Positions 17,765 through 26,564 of a DNA stretch of 64,000 nucleotides are shown piece after piece. The notes beneath the pieces were generated by a model. It did not search any database. It was not told where the DNA came from and was given only the letters and a program-made list of their open reading frames with translations. The DNA comes from Streptomyces sp. NP160 (GTDB lineage Bacteria; Actinomycetota; Actinomycetes; Actinomycetales; Quadrisphaeraceae): the NCBI RefSeq assembly GCF_006335115.1, contig NZ_VDMJ01000041.1, positions 47,043 to 111,042 on the forward strand. The letters run 5' to 3'. How positions within the stretch are numbered: the first letter of the stretch is position 1; each line of letters begins with the position of its first letter. The position numbers and the translations under genes are program-made.

Positions 17765-17980
17765 CTGAGGTGCTCCTCTCGTGGACGGACTGGCGCTGCA
17801 ATGGATGCGAGCGCATGGCTAGCCGCCCTCAGGTGGACTGAGGGCTGAACGAGGTGCGCGCGCTGCATGATCGATCGGTGTGCTCGCAGGGTGCAGCGAC
17901 CGCGCGCCGATCCCTGTCCGACCGCCTGCAGCTGCCAGGCCAGCGTCAAGGGCGGGTGCGCCCTACCGCTGCTCGCGTGC

Positions 17981-18586
17981 TCAAAGGCCGAAAGCGCCAC
18001 CTTCGACCAGGATCACCACGCCGAGAACGATCAGCACGAGCGGGAACAGGATGTGCTCCCACCGCTCGAGGACCTCGGCGATCGGTCGGCGGGTGGCGAT
18101 GTAGCGGGCGGCCAGGACCAGCACGGCGACCAGGGCGAGGAAGACCACCACGTAGGCGGTGATCGCGGCCGGGCCGACGGCCAAGAAGACCGGGACGTAG
18201 ACGCCGATGTTGTCCCCGCCGTTGGCGAAGGTGACAGCGGCCACGCTCCAGATGGCCACGGCCCTGCCGGGGTCGTCGTCATCATCATCATCGTCGTCGT
18301 CACGGTTGCGCCAGGCCTGCCAGGCGGCGCGCAGGCCGATGAGCAGCGGGATGAGCCCGAAGTAGGGAATGACTCCTTCGGGCAGGAAGGCGCCGGCGCC
18401 AAGAGCGATGAGGATGGAGGTCACCAAGATGGCGCCGAAGCCGAGGTACTGACCAACTGTGATCTTGAACGTGGTGCCCGGGGCTCCAGCGCCGCGGGCG
18501 AAGAAGAGTGACAGCACGATGATGTCGTCGATGTTGGTCACCAGGAACAACCCGACGGCCTGCAAGGCGGAGACGGCGAGGGTCAT
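17981..18586 (-). CDS. cadD: CadD-family cadmium resistance transporter
   Basis: 201 residues with about six membrane segments. The family's paired motifs are present: LFLVTNIDDIIVLSLFFA near residue 13 and VTFANGGDNIGVYVP near residue 120. Between them is a cytosolic run of ten aspartates, encoded by a run of GTC and ATC triplets on the plus strand around 18268-18300, which could bind cations or simply reflect repeat slippage. CadD proteins give resistance to cadmium. It is divergent from an ArsR/SmtB regulator, its probable repressor. Confidence 0.86.
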   Translation of the reverse strand: MTLAVSALQAVGLFLVTNIDDIIVLSLFFARGAGAPGTTFKITVGQYLGFGAILVTSILIALGAGAFLPEGVIPYFGLIPLLIGLRAAWQAWRNRDDDDDDDDDDPGRAVAIWSVAAVTFANGGDNIGVYVPVFLAVGPAAITAYVVVFLALVAVLVLAARYIATRRPIAEVLERWEHILFPLVLIVLGVVILVEGGAFGL

Positions 18587-18659
18587 AGACGTACCTTTCG
18601 ATGATCAAGGTGATGTTGCTGCCCGCCGAGTCATCAAGCAGTACATGTAACATCAGTGC
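18587..18659. promoter_or_regulatory. Divergent cadD/arsR control region
   Basis: Seventy-three bases separate the two starts. They include the palindrome TACATGTA followed by ACATCA, next to the regulator's ATG, a likely site for the ArsR-type repressor. A distant TGATGTT that could pair with AACATCA lies nearer cadD. Confidence 0.4.
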
Positions 18660-19064
18660 ATGCAGATGATAGCCACGCCTGGTCATGGGACGGACCGTGC
18701 AGTGCTGGCTCCGGCTGCCGCGCTCTTCCGGGGGCTCGGAGACCCCACACGCCTGTCGTTGGTGCGTGAGCTGGCTCGCGGGGAAGCGCGCGTGGTGGAC
18801 CTGTCCACAGCACTAGGACTGGGACAGTCCACGGTGTCCAACCACCTGGCGTGCCTTCGTGAGTGCGGCCTGGTGGACTTCCGTCCACGAGGGCGGGCCT
18901 CGGTGTACCACCTGACTCGCCCTGAGTTGATGGACCTGCTGATCGCTGCTGAGGCCCTCCTGCAGGCGACGGGGAACGCCGTGGCGCTGTGCCCCTCCTA
19001 CGCGGACTCGGCGCCCGAGAGCTGCGCACTGGTCCCTGCTGGGCTCGGGCAGCCCGGTGAGTGA
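18660..19064 (+). CDS. ArsR/SmtB-family metal sensor, CmtR-like (copy 1)
   Basis: 134 residues with a winged HTH (QSTVSNHLACLRECGLVDF). The recognition region carries two Cys four apart (CLREC), as in mycobacterial CmtR where this pair plus a C-terminal Cys bind Cd(II) or Pb(II). Further Cys lie in the tail (CPSYADSAPESC). Apo-protein represses; metal binding releases DNA. It is divergent from cadD and sits just before the lspA operon. Tail and N-terminus differ from the two other CmtR-like copies in the window. Confidence 0.87.
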   Translation: MQMIATPGHGTDRAVLAPAAALFRGLGDPTRLSLVRELARGEARVVDLSTALGLGQSTVSNHLACLRECGLVDFRPRGRASVYHLTRPELMDLLIAAEALLQATGNAVALCPSYADSAPESCALVPAGLGQPGE

Positions 19065-19139
19065 GACAGCGCTCAGCAGTGGTGCTGGGCGCGTGACGCC
19101 CCGCCGTCTGACCGGTCAGCGCCGGCAGCGAGCGTGGTG

Positions 19140-19664
19140 ATGAGCGTCGACACTTCGGCCGGCGGCTCTGCTCGGACCAGCGCGGCATTCCTGCGGCGGG
19201 TCGTGGCGGGAACCATCGCAGCATCGGTCGTCGCTGTTGACCTGAGCGCCAAGGCGTGGGCGCAGAGCGCGCTGCAAGGCCGGGTGGTTCCGCTGGGGCC
19301 GGTGGACCTGCGCCTGGCCTACAACCCCGGGGTGGCCTTCTCCGTGGGGGCGAGCGCTCCGGCTGGGATCGTCCTGGCCGTCACCGCGCTCATCACTGTG
19401 GCCGTCGCAGTGTTCGCCTGGCGCACCGCAGCGACCCCTGACCGAGGACGCCTCGGCGCACTCGCCCTGGTCCTGGGGGGCGCAGTGGCCAACGTGGTGG
19501 ACCGCGGCCGTGACGGGGTCGTCACCGACTATCTGCACAGCGGCTGGTTTCCGACCTTCAACCTCGCAGACACCGCCATCGTCGTCGGAGCGGGCCTGCT
19601 GGTGTTGAGCTCCCTTCGCCACGGCGGTGCCAGCGACGGTGACGACAGAGGCGCACAGGCATGA
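19140..19664 (+). CDS. lspA: Lipoprotein signal peptidase LspA (copy 1)
   Basis: 174 residues from ATG 19140 (GTG 19134 and 19137 are alternatives). Four membrane segments and both catalytic Asp regions are visible: [11 protein letters not shown] and [11 protein letters not shown]; the AYNPGVAFS stretch matches the family N-x-G box. LspA cleaves prolipoproteins after lipidation. It starts an operon with tlpA, ccdA, resB and resC, with which it overlaps by four bases. The next protein, TlpA, has a lipobox and may be its dedicated substrate. PbrC of lead-resistance operons is an LspA relative, which fits the CadD/UppP neighbourhood. Confidence 0.9.
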   Translation: MSVDTSAGGSARTSAAFLRRVVAGTIAASVVAVDLSAKAWAQSALQGRVVPLGPVDLRLAYNPGVAFSVGASAPAGIVLAVTALITVAVAVFAWRTAATPDRGRLGALALVLGGAVANVVDRGRDGVVTDYLHSGWFPTFNLADTAIVVGAGLLVLSSLRHGGASDGDDRGAQA

Positions 19665-20317
19665 GCGCTGGACGCACGCGCCGGCCCCTGACGCGTCGGG
19701 CGCTTCTAGTCGGAGCGTTCGCTGCACCCACAGCAGCGCTGGCAGGCTGCTCGGGACTGGGCCAGCCCGGCCAGGACTCGGGCAACCAGCAGGGCTACGT
19801 CTCCGGCAACGGTGACGTGACCCTGCTGCCCGCGGCCGAGCGGGGCGAACCGGTCCAGCTCAGCGGAACAACCACACACGGCGACACCGTGGACGTCGGC
19901 GACTGGCGCGGTCAGGTGGTAGTGATCAACGTCTGGTACGCGGCGTGCGCGCCGTGCCGCCTGGAGGCGCCTGACCTGGCCCGGGTCGCCTCACAGACCC
20001 CAGACGTGCGCTTCCTCGGGCTGAACACCCGTGACGGTCAAGCGGTGGCGAACACCTTCGAGAAGGAGTTCGCCATCCCCTACTCCAGTGTCCTGGACGC
20101 GGGCTCTGGCCAAGCGCTGCTGTCGCTGCGCGGCACCATCCCGCCGCAGGCCGTGCCTTCCACGCTCGTGCTCGACGCCGAGGGGCGTCCGGCAGCACGA
20201 GCGGTCGGCCGCGTGGAGGAGAGCGTGCTGCGCGGCATGATCGATGAGGTCCGCAGTGGCCGAGCCGACGGCGCCGGCAGCTCCGGTGGCGCAGCGACCG
20301 TCAGCGGTGGCGCGTGA
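19661..20317 (+). CDS. TlpA/ResA-like thioredoxin-fold lipoprotein (copy 1)
   Basis: 218 residues. The leader has a twin-arginine-like start and a lipobox ([13 protein letters not shown] then LAGCSG). The redox-active pair is in [14 protein letters not shown] near residue 95. It should keep apocytochrome c cysteines reduced on the outer face, taking electrons from the CcdA encoded next. ATGA overlaps with lspA and GTGA with ccdA show tight coupling. The protein at 31783-32613 is a close relative, sharing [11 protein letters not shown] and the NTRDG region. Confidence 0.87.
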   Translation: MSAGRTRRPLTRRALLVGAFAAPTAALAGCSGLGQPGQDSGNQQGYVSGNGDVTLLPAAERGEPVQLSGTTTHGDTVDVGDWRGQVVVINVWYAACAPCRLEAPDLARVASQTPDVRFLGLNTRDGQAVANTFEKEFAIPYSSVLDAGSGQALLSLRGTIPPQAVPSTLVLDAEGRPAARAVGRVEESVLRGMIDEVRSGRADGAGSSGGAATVSGGA

Positions 20318-21066
20318 GCGCGGCTGATCTCTTCCAGCAGCTGGCAGGCGGCGGTCCGCTGGTGGTGGCCGCGCTCGTCGCGGCTGTGGCGGGCGTCGTC
20401 AGCTTCGCCTCCCCGTGCGTGCTACCGCTGGTGCCGGGCTATCTGGGCTACGTCACCGGCCTGACCGGTGTTGACCTCGGGCGCCAGCGCCGCGGCAGGC
20501 TGCTGCTCGGCTCGGTGCTCTTCGTGCTCGGTTTCTCGGCGGTCTTCGTCGCTGCCGGCGCAGCGTTCGGGGCTCTGGGTGCCTTCCTGGTGAGTCACCA
20601 GCTGCAGCTGACCCGGTGGATGGGCGTCGTCGTCGTCCTCATGGGGCTAGCCTTCCTCGGCCTCGTGCCCGGTCTGCGCGGGGAGGCGAAGGTGCGATGG
20701 CGCCCGGCAGCAGGCTTGGCCGGAGCGCCGCTGCTGGGAGCGACCTTCGGGTTGGGGTGGGCACCGTGCATGGGGCCGACGCTGGCGGTGGTGCTGGCTC
20801 TGGCCACCGATGCCGCCACCGCCTCGCGCGGGGTGCTGCTGTCAGTGGCCTACTGCCTGGGCTTGGGGCTGCCGTTCGTGCTCGTCGCGCTCGGACTGGG
20901 ACGATCGACGAGGGCCCTGGACTGGGTGCGCCGACGGCGCTTGACCATCACCCGCGTCGGTGGCGCCGCGCTCGTCGCGGTTGGCGTGTTGCTGGTCAGC
21001 GGCCTGTGGACGCAGTGGCTGCTGGCTCTGCAGGGCAGCATCGGTGCCTTCGAGACGGTGGTGTGA
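20314..21066 (+). CDS. ccdA: Cytochrome c biogenesis protein CcdA (copy 1)
   Basis: 250 residues with six membrane segments. The electron-carrying Cys pair is present in [14 protein letters not shown] and [11 protein letters not shown]. CcdA passes electrons from cytosolic thioredoxin to outer-face thioredoxin-like proteins, here the TlpA encoded just upstream. The GTG start overlaps the tlpA stop. The resB start overlaps its own stop (TGATG). A second copy lies at 32735-33505. Confidence 0.92.
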   Translation: MSAADLFQQLAGGGPLVVAALVAAVAGVVSFASPCVLPLVPGYLGYVTGLTGVDLGRQRRGRLLLGSVLFVLGFSAVFVAAGAAFGALGAFLVSHQLQLTRWMGVVVVLMGLAFLGLVPGLRGEAKVRWRPAAGLAGAPLLGATFGLGWAPCMGPTLAVVLALATDAATASRGVLLSVAYCLGLGLPFVLVALGLGRSTRALDWVRRRRLTITRVGGAALVAVGVLLVSGLWTQWLLALQGSIGAFETVV

Positions 21067-22727
21067 TGACGAGCGTCCAAGAGCGCCGCCCGGCCCTGCC
21101 CGAGCCGCCGGGCAGTGATCGCCCCGCAGGGCTCGGTCTGGTGGGCTGGGCCCGCTGGACCTGGCGTCAGCTCACGAGCATGCGCACGGCGCTGCTGCTG
21201 CTGATGCTGCTCGCGGTGCTGGCGGTGCCCGGCTCGCTGTTCCCCCAGCGCAACATCGACCAGGTCGCCGTGGCCCAGTACTTCCAGGACAACCCCGACT
21301 CTGCGCCATGGCTGGACCGGCTCAGCCTGTTCGACGTCTACTCCTCGCCGTGGTTCTCCGCGGTCTACCTGCTGCTGTTCATCAGCCTGGTCGGCTGCGT
21401 GCTGCCGCGCACCAAGGTGCACGTGGCCAACTTGCGCCAGGCCCCTCCGCGCACCCCGGCACGCCTGTCACGGTTGCCTGAGCACCGCACCGTCGAGGTC
21501 GATGCCGCTCCCGGTGACGTGCTGCGCGTCGCCCAAGACGTCCTGCGCAGCCGCCGGTACCGCACCGCGGACTTCGGCGACGACCGCCACGGCCCGTCTA
21601 TGGCAGGGCAGCGCGGAGAGCTCCGAGAAAGCGGCAACCTGCTCTTCCACCTGGCCCTGGTGGGGGTGCTCATCGCCGTGGGCATCGGCGGCCTGTACGG
21701 CTACCGCGCCCAGGTGATCGTCCAGCAGGGGCAGGCGTACACCAACCAGGTCACCGCCTACGACAGCTGGGACCCGGGTGCCTACGTCGACGGCTCCGCT
21801 CTCCCGCCGTTCTCCTTCGCTCTGAACGCGTTGCGCGTCGCCTTCGACGAAGACTCCAGCGGCAACCAGTTCGGCGCCCCCCGCAGCTTCGAGGCGGACG
21901 TCACCGTCACCGACGCCCCTGGACAGGCACCGCGGCAGGAGAAGATCCGCGTCAACGAGCCCCTGCGCGCCGGCGGGGCGTCGGTGTACCTCGCCGGGAA
22001 CGGCTACGCCCCGGTCATCACCGTGCGCAACGGCGCCGGGGAGGTCGTCTTCGACCAGGGCACACCGTTCTTGGTGCAGGACGCCAACTACACCTCCACC
22101 GGTGTGGTGAAGGTTTCCGACCCGGCCGGCGATCTCGGCCTGCAGGGTCTGCTCCTGCCGACAGCTTCCGAGGACTCGTCCGGGCCTCCCGTCTCGACCT
22201 TCCCCGATCTGCGCAACCCCGAGGTCCTCTTCTTCGCCTACACCGGTGATCTCGGTCTGGACGATGGTGTACCGCAGAACGTCTACGAGCTGGACACCTC
22301 GCGCATGCAGCGCGTGACCGACGTGGACGGGCAGCCACTGCGCTTTTCGATGAAGCCCGGTGACACCTATGACCTGCCGAACGGACTCGGCTCGGTGACG
22401 CTGGACAGGATCGACAGGTTCGCGGGCTTCACCGTGCGCCACGACCCGGCGCGCGCAATGGCCTTGACCTTCTCCCTGCTGGCCATCGTCGGCCTGACCG
22501 CGTCGCTTTTCGTCCCGCGGCGGCGCGTCTGGGTGCGGGCAGCACCCGCCACCGGTGACGCCGCGCAGGGCCGGACGCTGCTCGAGGTCGGCGCCCTGGC
22601 GCGCAGCGAGGACCACGGCCTGGCCGGCGAGGCCGACGCGGTCCTGTCCGCCGTGCTCGCGCGCCTGCCCGCCCGAGACACTGACCAGACCCCGTCCGAC
22701 AAGCCCCCGCGACAGGAGGAGCCGTGA
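21066..22727 (+). CDS. resB: ResB-like cytochrome c maturation protein
   Basis: 553 residues. Three membrane helices lie near the N-terminus and one near residue 465, around a large outer domain, the ResB/Ccs1 layout. PGSLFPQRNIDQ and the pattern around SRLPEHRT followed by GNLLFHLALVGVLIAVG are typical. With ResC it forms the System II complex that carries haem across the membrane and ligates it to c-type cytochromes. ATG 21066 is coupled to ccdA; open sequence upstream in this frame is a shadow of ccdA. The tail is Pro/Asp-rich. Confidence 0.9.
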   Translation: MTSVQERRPALPEPPGSDRPAGLGLVGWARWTWRQLTSMRTALLLLMLLAVLAVPGSLFPQRNIDQVAVAQYFQDNPDSAPWLDRLSLFDVYSSPWFSAVYLLLFISLVGCVLPRTKVHVANLRQAPPRTPARLSRLPEHRTVEVDAAPGDVLRVAQDVLRSRRYRTADFGDDRHGPSMAGQRGELRESGNLLFHLALVGVLIAVGIGGLYGYRAQVIVQQGQAYTNQVTAYDSWDPGAYVDGSALPPFSFALNALRVAFDEDSSGNQFGAPRSFEADVTVTDAPGQAPRQEKIRVNEPLRAGGASVYLAGNGYAPVITVRNGAGEVVFDQGTPFLVQDANYTSTGVVKVSDPAGDLGLQGLLLPTASEDSSGPPVSTFPDLRNPEVLFFAYTGDLGLDDGVPQNVYELDTSRMQRVTDVDGQPLRFSMKPGDTYDLPNGLGSVTLDRIDRFAGFTVRHDPARAMALTFSLLAIVGLTASLFVPRRRVWVRAAPATGDAAQGRTLLEVGALARSEDHGLAGEADAVLSAVLARLPARDTDQTPSDKPPRQEEP

Positions 22728-23755
22728 GCGTCGACGAGACCCTGGCCTCGGCCAGCAACTCCCTCGTCTACTCGGCCATGGCCGTGTACACCCTGGCCCT
22801 CGGCGCCAGCGCCATGGACCTCGCCGGCCTCGGCGAGCGCGCCACGGCGAGGAACCGCCGCAAGCAGCAGGGCAGGCAGGCGCTGCAGGCGGCGTCGCGC
22901 CAGCCGGCGGTCGTCGGGGCCGGTGCTGCCGGTCCGGTGGTGCGCACCTCCGCCACGCAGGAGCCGGTGCCCCTCGCCGAGGACGGCGCCCCCCGCAAGG
23001 CGGCCGGCATCGCCACCTCGCTGACGGTGCTGGCGCTGCTGCTGCACCTCGGCGGCGTGGTCACCCGCGGTCTCTCGGCGCACCGGGCGCCCTGGGGCAA
23101 CATGTACGAGTTCTCCGTGACGGGCACCTCCGTCGTCGTCCTCGTCTACCTGCTGGTGCTCACGCGGCGCGACGTGCGCTGGCTCTCCACCTTCGTGCTG
23201 GCCCCCGTGCTCCTGAGCCTGGGCCTGGCCGTCGCCGTCCTCTACACCGACTCCGCGCCGCTGGTGCCCGCGCTGCAGAGCTACTGGCTGATCATCCACG
23301 TGTCGGTGGCGTTCGTGAGCTCGGCGCTGTTCGTGCTGGCCTTCTCCACCACCGTGCTGCAGCTGGTGCAGGAGCGCCGCGAGGCGCAGCGCGCCGCCGG
23401 CGCCACCCCGGGTGCCGGCCGCTTCATGGAGGCGCTCCCCAGCGCCGCCGACCTGGAGAAGCTCTCCTACCGCCTCATCGCCATCTCGTTCCCGCTGTGG
23501 GCGTTCACGCTGGTGGCGGGCGCGATCTGGGCCGAGGTCGCCTGGGGCCGGTACTGGAACTGGGACCCCAAGGAGGTGTGGACCTTCATCATCTGGGTGG
23601 TCTACGCCGCCTACCTGCACGCCCGGGCCACCGGTGGCTGGAACGGGCGTCGCGCGGCGTACCTGTCCATGGCCGGCTTCGCCTGCCTGATGATCAACTA
23701 CGGCGTGGTCAACACGGTCTTCCCGGGCAACCACTCCTACGCTGGTATCGGTTGA
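22724..23755 (+). CDS. resC: ResC/CcsB-like haem-handling cytochrome c synthase subunit
   Basis: 343 residues with about eight membrane segments. The WWD haem-binding motif is WGRYWNWDPKEVW near residue 275. Flanking His residues needed for haem are in RAPWGNMYEF/YWLIIHVSVA and near the C-terminal NHSYAG end. It completes System II with ResB. The GTG start overlaps the resB stop. Residues 45-95 are a basic, Gln/Arg/Ala-rich insert facing the cytosol that is longer than usual. Confidence 0.92.
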   Translation: MSVDETLASASNSLVYSAMAVYTLALGASAMDLAGLGERATARNRRKQQGRQALQAASRQPAVVGAGAAGPVVRTSATQEPVPLAEDGAPRKAAGIATSLTVLALLLHLGGVVTRGLSAHRAPWGNMYEFSVTGTSVVVLVYLLVLTRRDVRWLSTFVLAPVLLSLGLAVAVLYTDSAPLVPALQSYWLIIHVSVAFVSSALFVLAFSTTVLQLVQERREAQRAAGATPGAGRFMEALPSAADLEKLSYRLIAISFPLWAFTLVAGAIWAEVAWGRYWNWDPKEVWTFIIWVVYAAYLHARATGGWNGRRAAYLSMAGFACLMINYGVVNTVFPGNHSYAGIG

Positions 23756-23821
23756 GAGCGCGCCGTCCATGCACCTCGAGCGCTTTCAAGGTCCTGATCG
23801 ACCTGCGCTGGTGGGGATCCA

Positions 23822-24370
23822 GTGAGCGCTGACGCTGGCCGGCGTCCTCGGCGATGGCTCCTGGCCCTGCTAGTGGCAGCTGCGGCCGCTGGCCTGGACC
23901 AGGTCACCAAGGCAGTGGCCGAGCGCACGCTGGACGGCTCGGCGCGCGAGCCATTGTTGGGTGACTTCCTCGGGCTGCAGCTGTCCTTCAACCCGGGGTC
24001 TGTCTTGGGGCTGGGGTCAGGCAGCACGTGGCTCCTGACGGTCGCGGCTGGCTTGGCCTTCTTGGCCTTGACGCGGGCAGCGCTGTGGGCCCCTTCGAGG
24101 GGATGGGCGCTGGCGACCGGTCTGCTGTGGGGCGGCGTGACCGGCAACCTGCTTGATCGGCTGCTTGCCCCTCCCCGCTTCGGGCAGGGACACGTCACCG
24201 ACTTCCTGACCTACGGACACCTCTTCATCGGCAACCTTGCCGATGTGTGGCTGACCTTTGGCGCTGCCCTGGCTGCTGTGCTGCTTATGGGGGAGGCGCT
24301 GCAGGATCCCTCCGCCCAGCACCCCGTCCAGCCTCCTGGGCATCCACAGCAATTGCGCGAGCGCAAGTGA
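23822..24370 (+). CDS. lspA: Lipoprotein signal peptidase LspA (copy 2)
   Basis: 182 residues from GTG 23822, 66 bases after resC. Family marks are FNPGSVLGLG, the first catalytic Asp in GNLLDRLL and the second in IGNLADVWL. It has four membrane segments. It is clearly divergent in sequence from copy 1 at 19140, so a recent local duplication is unlikely; two independent acquisitions fit better. It should process the lipoproteins encoded on this plasmid. Confidence 0.9.
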   Translation: MSADAGRRPRRWLLALLVAAAAAGLDQVTKAVAERTLDGSAREPLLGDFLGLQLSFNPGSVLGLGSGSTWLLTVAAGLAFLALTRAALWAPSRGWALATGLLWGGVTGNLLDRLLAPPRFGQGHVTDFLTYGHLFIGNLADVWLTFGAALAAVLLMGEALQDPSAQHPVQPPGHPQQLRERK

Positions 24371-24589
24371 GCGACGCGCCGTGGTGGACATCACGCCTTG
24401 GCCCTAGGCGACAGTCCGTGTGCCCGCAGGCTGCCCGTGGGAGGCGCGCGAGCCGTAGGGAGCCGTGAACCCTGGGCAGGACCACACAGCGGCAGACTCG
24501 CTGCTCAGGCGCCAGGAAGGTTGTGACCAAAAGTAGCTTTCGGGTACGTTCTGGTGACTTTCGGGCATCCGAGAGCTCTCAACGCGCAC

Positions 24590-24768
24590 GCCGAGCCCCT
24601 GCCAGCGCGGTCGAGGTCCACACATCCTTGTGGCAGGGGACGGGGGAACCACTTCCGGGCGCGCTGCTCTTCGGAGCGTCGTCGCGTCCTCGGGGTGAAG
24701 CTCGCCTAGCGAGCCGGGGGACCTCACCTCCCGAACCCGACAGCTCACCTCGCAGGCGTCGGAGAGGC
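24590..24768 (+). promoter_or_regulatory. c-di-AMP (ydaO/yuaA type) riboswitch, copy 1
   Basis: The leader holds the class's conserved blocks: GGGACGGGGGAACCAC, GGGGTGAAGCTCGCC, and GGGGGACCTCACCTCCCGAA followed by the CGACAGCTCACC region. In actinobacteria this element usually precedes wall-hydrolase genes, as it does here. When c-di-AMP is bound expression normally falls. The stretch 24624-24768 is identical over 145 bases to 36790-36934. Outer borders are approximate. Confidence 0.85.
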
Positions 24769-24778
24769 TCACCCCCAC

Positions 24779-25258
24779 ATGTCGATGACTCCCGCCCTCA
24801 AGCCTGCCCGCAAGCACCAGCGCGCCCTGACCCGGCTCGTCGCCGGCCTCGCACTGTCCGGCGGCCTCGTCGCCGGTGCCGCGATCCCGGCCAGCGCCGC
24901 ACCCGTGCTGAACAGCGGGGCCGTCCTGGCCACCGCGAGCCAGTACATCGGCACCCCCTACCGCTTCGGCGGCACCAGCCCGTCCGGCTTCGACTGCTCG
25001 GGCTACACCCAGCACGTCTACGCCGACAACGGCATCGCGCTGGCACGCACGACTTCCGAGCAGCTGGCCACGACAACGCGCATCAGCAAGTCCGAAGCGC
25101 GCCCTGGCGACCTGGTGTTCTTCGTCAACGCTGCGGGGCGGCCCTACCACGTCGGCATTTACACCGGCGATGGCCGCATGATGGACTCCCCGCGCACAGG
25201 CAAGTCGGTCAGTGAGCGCTCGATCTGGACCGAAGACGTGATCTACACGCGCGTGTGA
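24779..25258 (+). CDS. NlpC/P60 peptidoglycan endopeptidase (copy 1)
   Basis: 159 residues with a cleavable signal peptide (about residues 1-40, ending PASAAP) and one NlpC/P60 domain. The catalytic Cys is in GFDCSGYTQ, the His in PYHVGIYTG, and the third residue lies shortly after. It cuts peptide cross-links of the wall outside the cell. No wall-anchoring domain is present. It lies 11 bases after the identical block of a c-di-AMP riboswitch and is followed by a strong hairpin. The paralogue at 36945 shares the same layout. Confidence 0.9.
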   Translation: MSMTPALKPARKHQRALTRLVAGLALSGGLVAGAAIPASAAPVLNSGAVLATASQYIGTPYRFGGTSPSGFDCSGYTQHVYADNGIALARTTSEQLATTTRISKSEARPGDLVFFVNAAGRPYHVGIYTGDGRMMDSPRTGKSVSERSIWTEDVIYTRV

Positions 25259-25263
25259 GCCCA

Positions 25264-25324
25264 CCTTGGCGCCCACCTCGGGGCCGATGAACAGGGTCGC
25301 TCTGACCCAAGGTGGGCGCCAAGG
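25264..25324 (+). terminator. Hairpin after nlpC copy 1
   Basis: CCTTGGCGCCCACCT at 25264-25278 pairs perfectly with AGGTGGGCGCCAAGG at 25310-25324 across a 31-base loop. It begins six bases after the stop codon. No T-run follows, as is common in high-GC actinobacteria. Confidence 0.6.
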
Positions 25325-25597
25325 AACTTCACGAACGAGTCGTGCTGTGATCGAGAGGTTGACCGCGAGGGGGACGCCCCACAACGCCCTGCCCTTCCTG
25401 CAGCAGGTACCACGAAGGCGACCCAAGCCAGTCCTCGTGCCACAAGTCTTCAGGGGCATCAGACGGCCAGGCCCTTCACGTGTGCGCGAAAGCCGTGCAG
25501 CAGTATTTTCCGAGCGGGCAGTGGAACCGACGGCGCTCTCGGGCGCGGGGGTGCTCCTGGGGTGTAGTTCTGCTCGTCGACAGCCGATGAAGTTGGC

Positions 25598-25798
25598 GTG
25601 ACCCGCATCAGTGCTGCGACGATGGTCCAGGCCTTCGTCATTCTTGTGACGGCCGTCGTGTTCGGCTTGATGGTCTTTGGTCCGTCCGACCCTTCGGGGC
25701 AGGGCTCGATGAGCGGCTCGAAAGTGAGCGGCATGAATATCGGCGGCATGTCCGCGGGCAGCAGGTCCATGGACTCCCATGACAGGAGCGGGCACTGA
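25598..25798 (+). CDS. Small Met/Ser/Gly-rich membrane peptide
   Basis: Sixty-six residues from GTG 25598. One membrane helix (VQAFVILVTAVVFGLMVFG) is followed by a tail rich in Met, Ser, Gly and His (GMNIGGMSAG and DSHDRSGH). Met/His tails of this kind bind Cu(I) or Ag(I) in known periplasmic proteins; the role here is inferred. No ribosome binding site of note precedes it. Confidence 0.4.
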   Translation: MTRISAATMVQAFVILVTAVVFGLMVFGPSDPSGQGSMSGSKVSGMNIGGMSAGSRSMDSHDRSGH

Positions 25799-26118
25799 CG
25801 CCGCCCCACGGGGCCTCGTCTCTGTCTCGCTTACTCCAGCACCCTTTCCGGACCCAACCGCTGGCTGCTGCGCCCGTCGCCTCTCTGAGCAGGTAGGACA
25901 GGGCGTCTGCGCGCATCTGCCCTGGTCGGCGATGCAGTCGGGCGGTCACTGGTCAGGCGATGAGGCGATGAGTGGCCAGGGGTGTTGCCTGGCGCCGGAC
26001 AACCTCAGCTGACCATCGAGGGGCAGGTGGCCTCGACACGGAGGTCACGCGATCCGGGCACGCCGCCAGATCGGTACTACCTGCCGCACCACCGACGGGC
26101 CATATGGTCAACCTCCGC
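25799..26118. other. Non-coding stretch
   Basis: Nothing codes convincingly between the small Met-rich gene and the CmtR-like regulator. The regulator's promoter lies at the end of this stretch. Confidence 0.35.
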
Positions 26119-26134
26119 TGTACAGTCAGTACAT
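26119..26134. promoter_or_regulatory. CmtR-type operator overlapping the regulator start
   Basis: TGTAC and GTACA form a dyad around AGTCA; the second arm runs into the ATG at 26133. The same TGTACA-type dyad occurs before the third CmtR-like gene (34740-34759). A repressor here would block transcription directly, and the mRNA is probably leaderless. Confidence 0.5.
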
Positions 26135-26564
26135 GCTGACGATGGCGTCCCGCCTGCAGGTGATGCAGCGGCTCGGTCGAGCGATGGCCGACCCGACCCG
26201 CTCCCGCATCCTGAGCCGGCTGCTGGACGGCCCCTGCAACCCCGCCCAACTGGCCCGGGACCTGCAGCTGACCCCCTCCAACGTCTCCAACCACCTCACC
26301 TGCCTGCGCGGCTGCGGCCTGGTGGTCGTCACCCCCCAGGGTCGCAAGGCCAGCTACGAGATCGCTGACCCCCACCTGGTCAAGGCCCTCACCGCCCTGG
26401 TTGACATCGTCCTGGCCGTCGATGACGGACGCCCCTGCGCTGATGCTGACTGCGACGTCCCGCTGTGCTGCGGCCCGGGCGCTCTTGAGACGGCTAGGAC
26501 CCCCCAGGCCGCCCCGGTCGCGGACGGCACCGAGCCCGCCGACGCCACCGGGGTCCGACCGTGA
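26133..26564 (+). CDS. cmtR: ArsR/SmtB-family metal sensor, CmtR-like (copy 2)
   Basis: 143 residues starting MLTMASR, close to the MLTCEMR start known for mycobacterial CmtR, which supports ATG 26133. The winged HTH holds HLTCLRGCGLV with the Cys pair four apart that binds Cd(II)/Pb(II) in CmtR. The tail adds CADADCDVPLCC. Its stop overlaps the GTG start of the P1B ATPase gene (GTGA), as in cmtR-cmtA pairs. It should repress that operon until metal is bound. Confidence 0.88.
   Translation: MLTMASRLQVMQRLGRAMADPTRSRILSRLLDGPCNPAQLARDLQLTPSNVSNHLTCLRGCGLVVVTPQGRKASYEIADPHLVKALTALVDIVLAVDDGRPCADADCDVPLCCGPGALETARTPQAAPVADGTEPADATGVRP

Noticed and set aside
20616..21065. N-terminal extension of resB back into ccdA
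   Set aside because: The extension overlaps ccdA completely and reads as low-complexity Arg/Gly sequence. ATG 21066 is coupled to the ccdA stop and matches ResB start positions.
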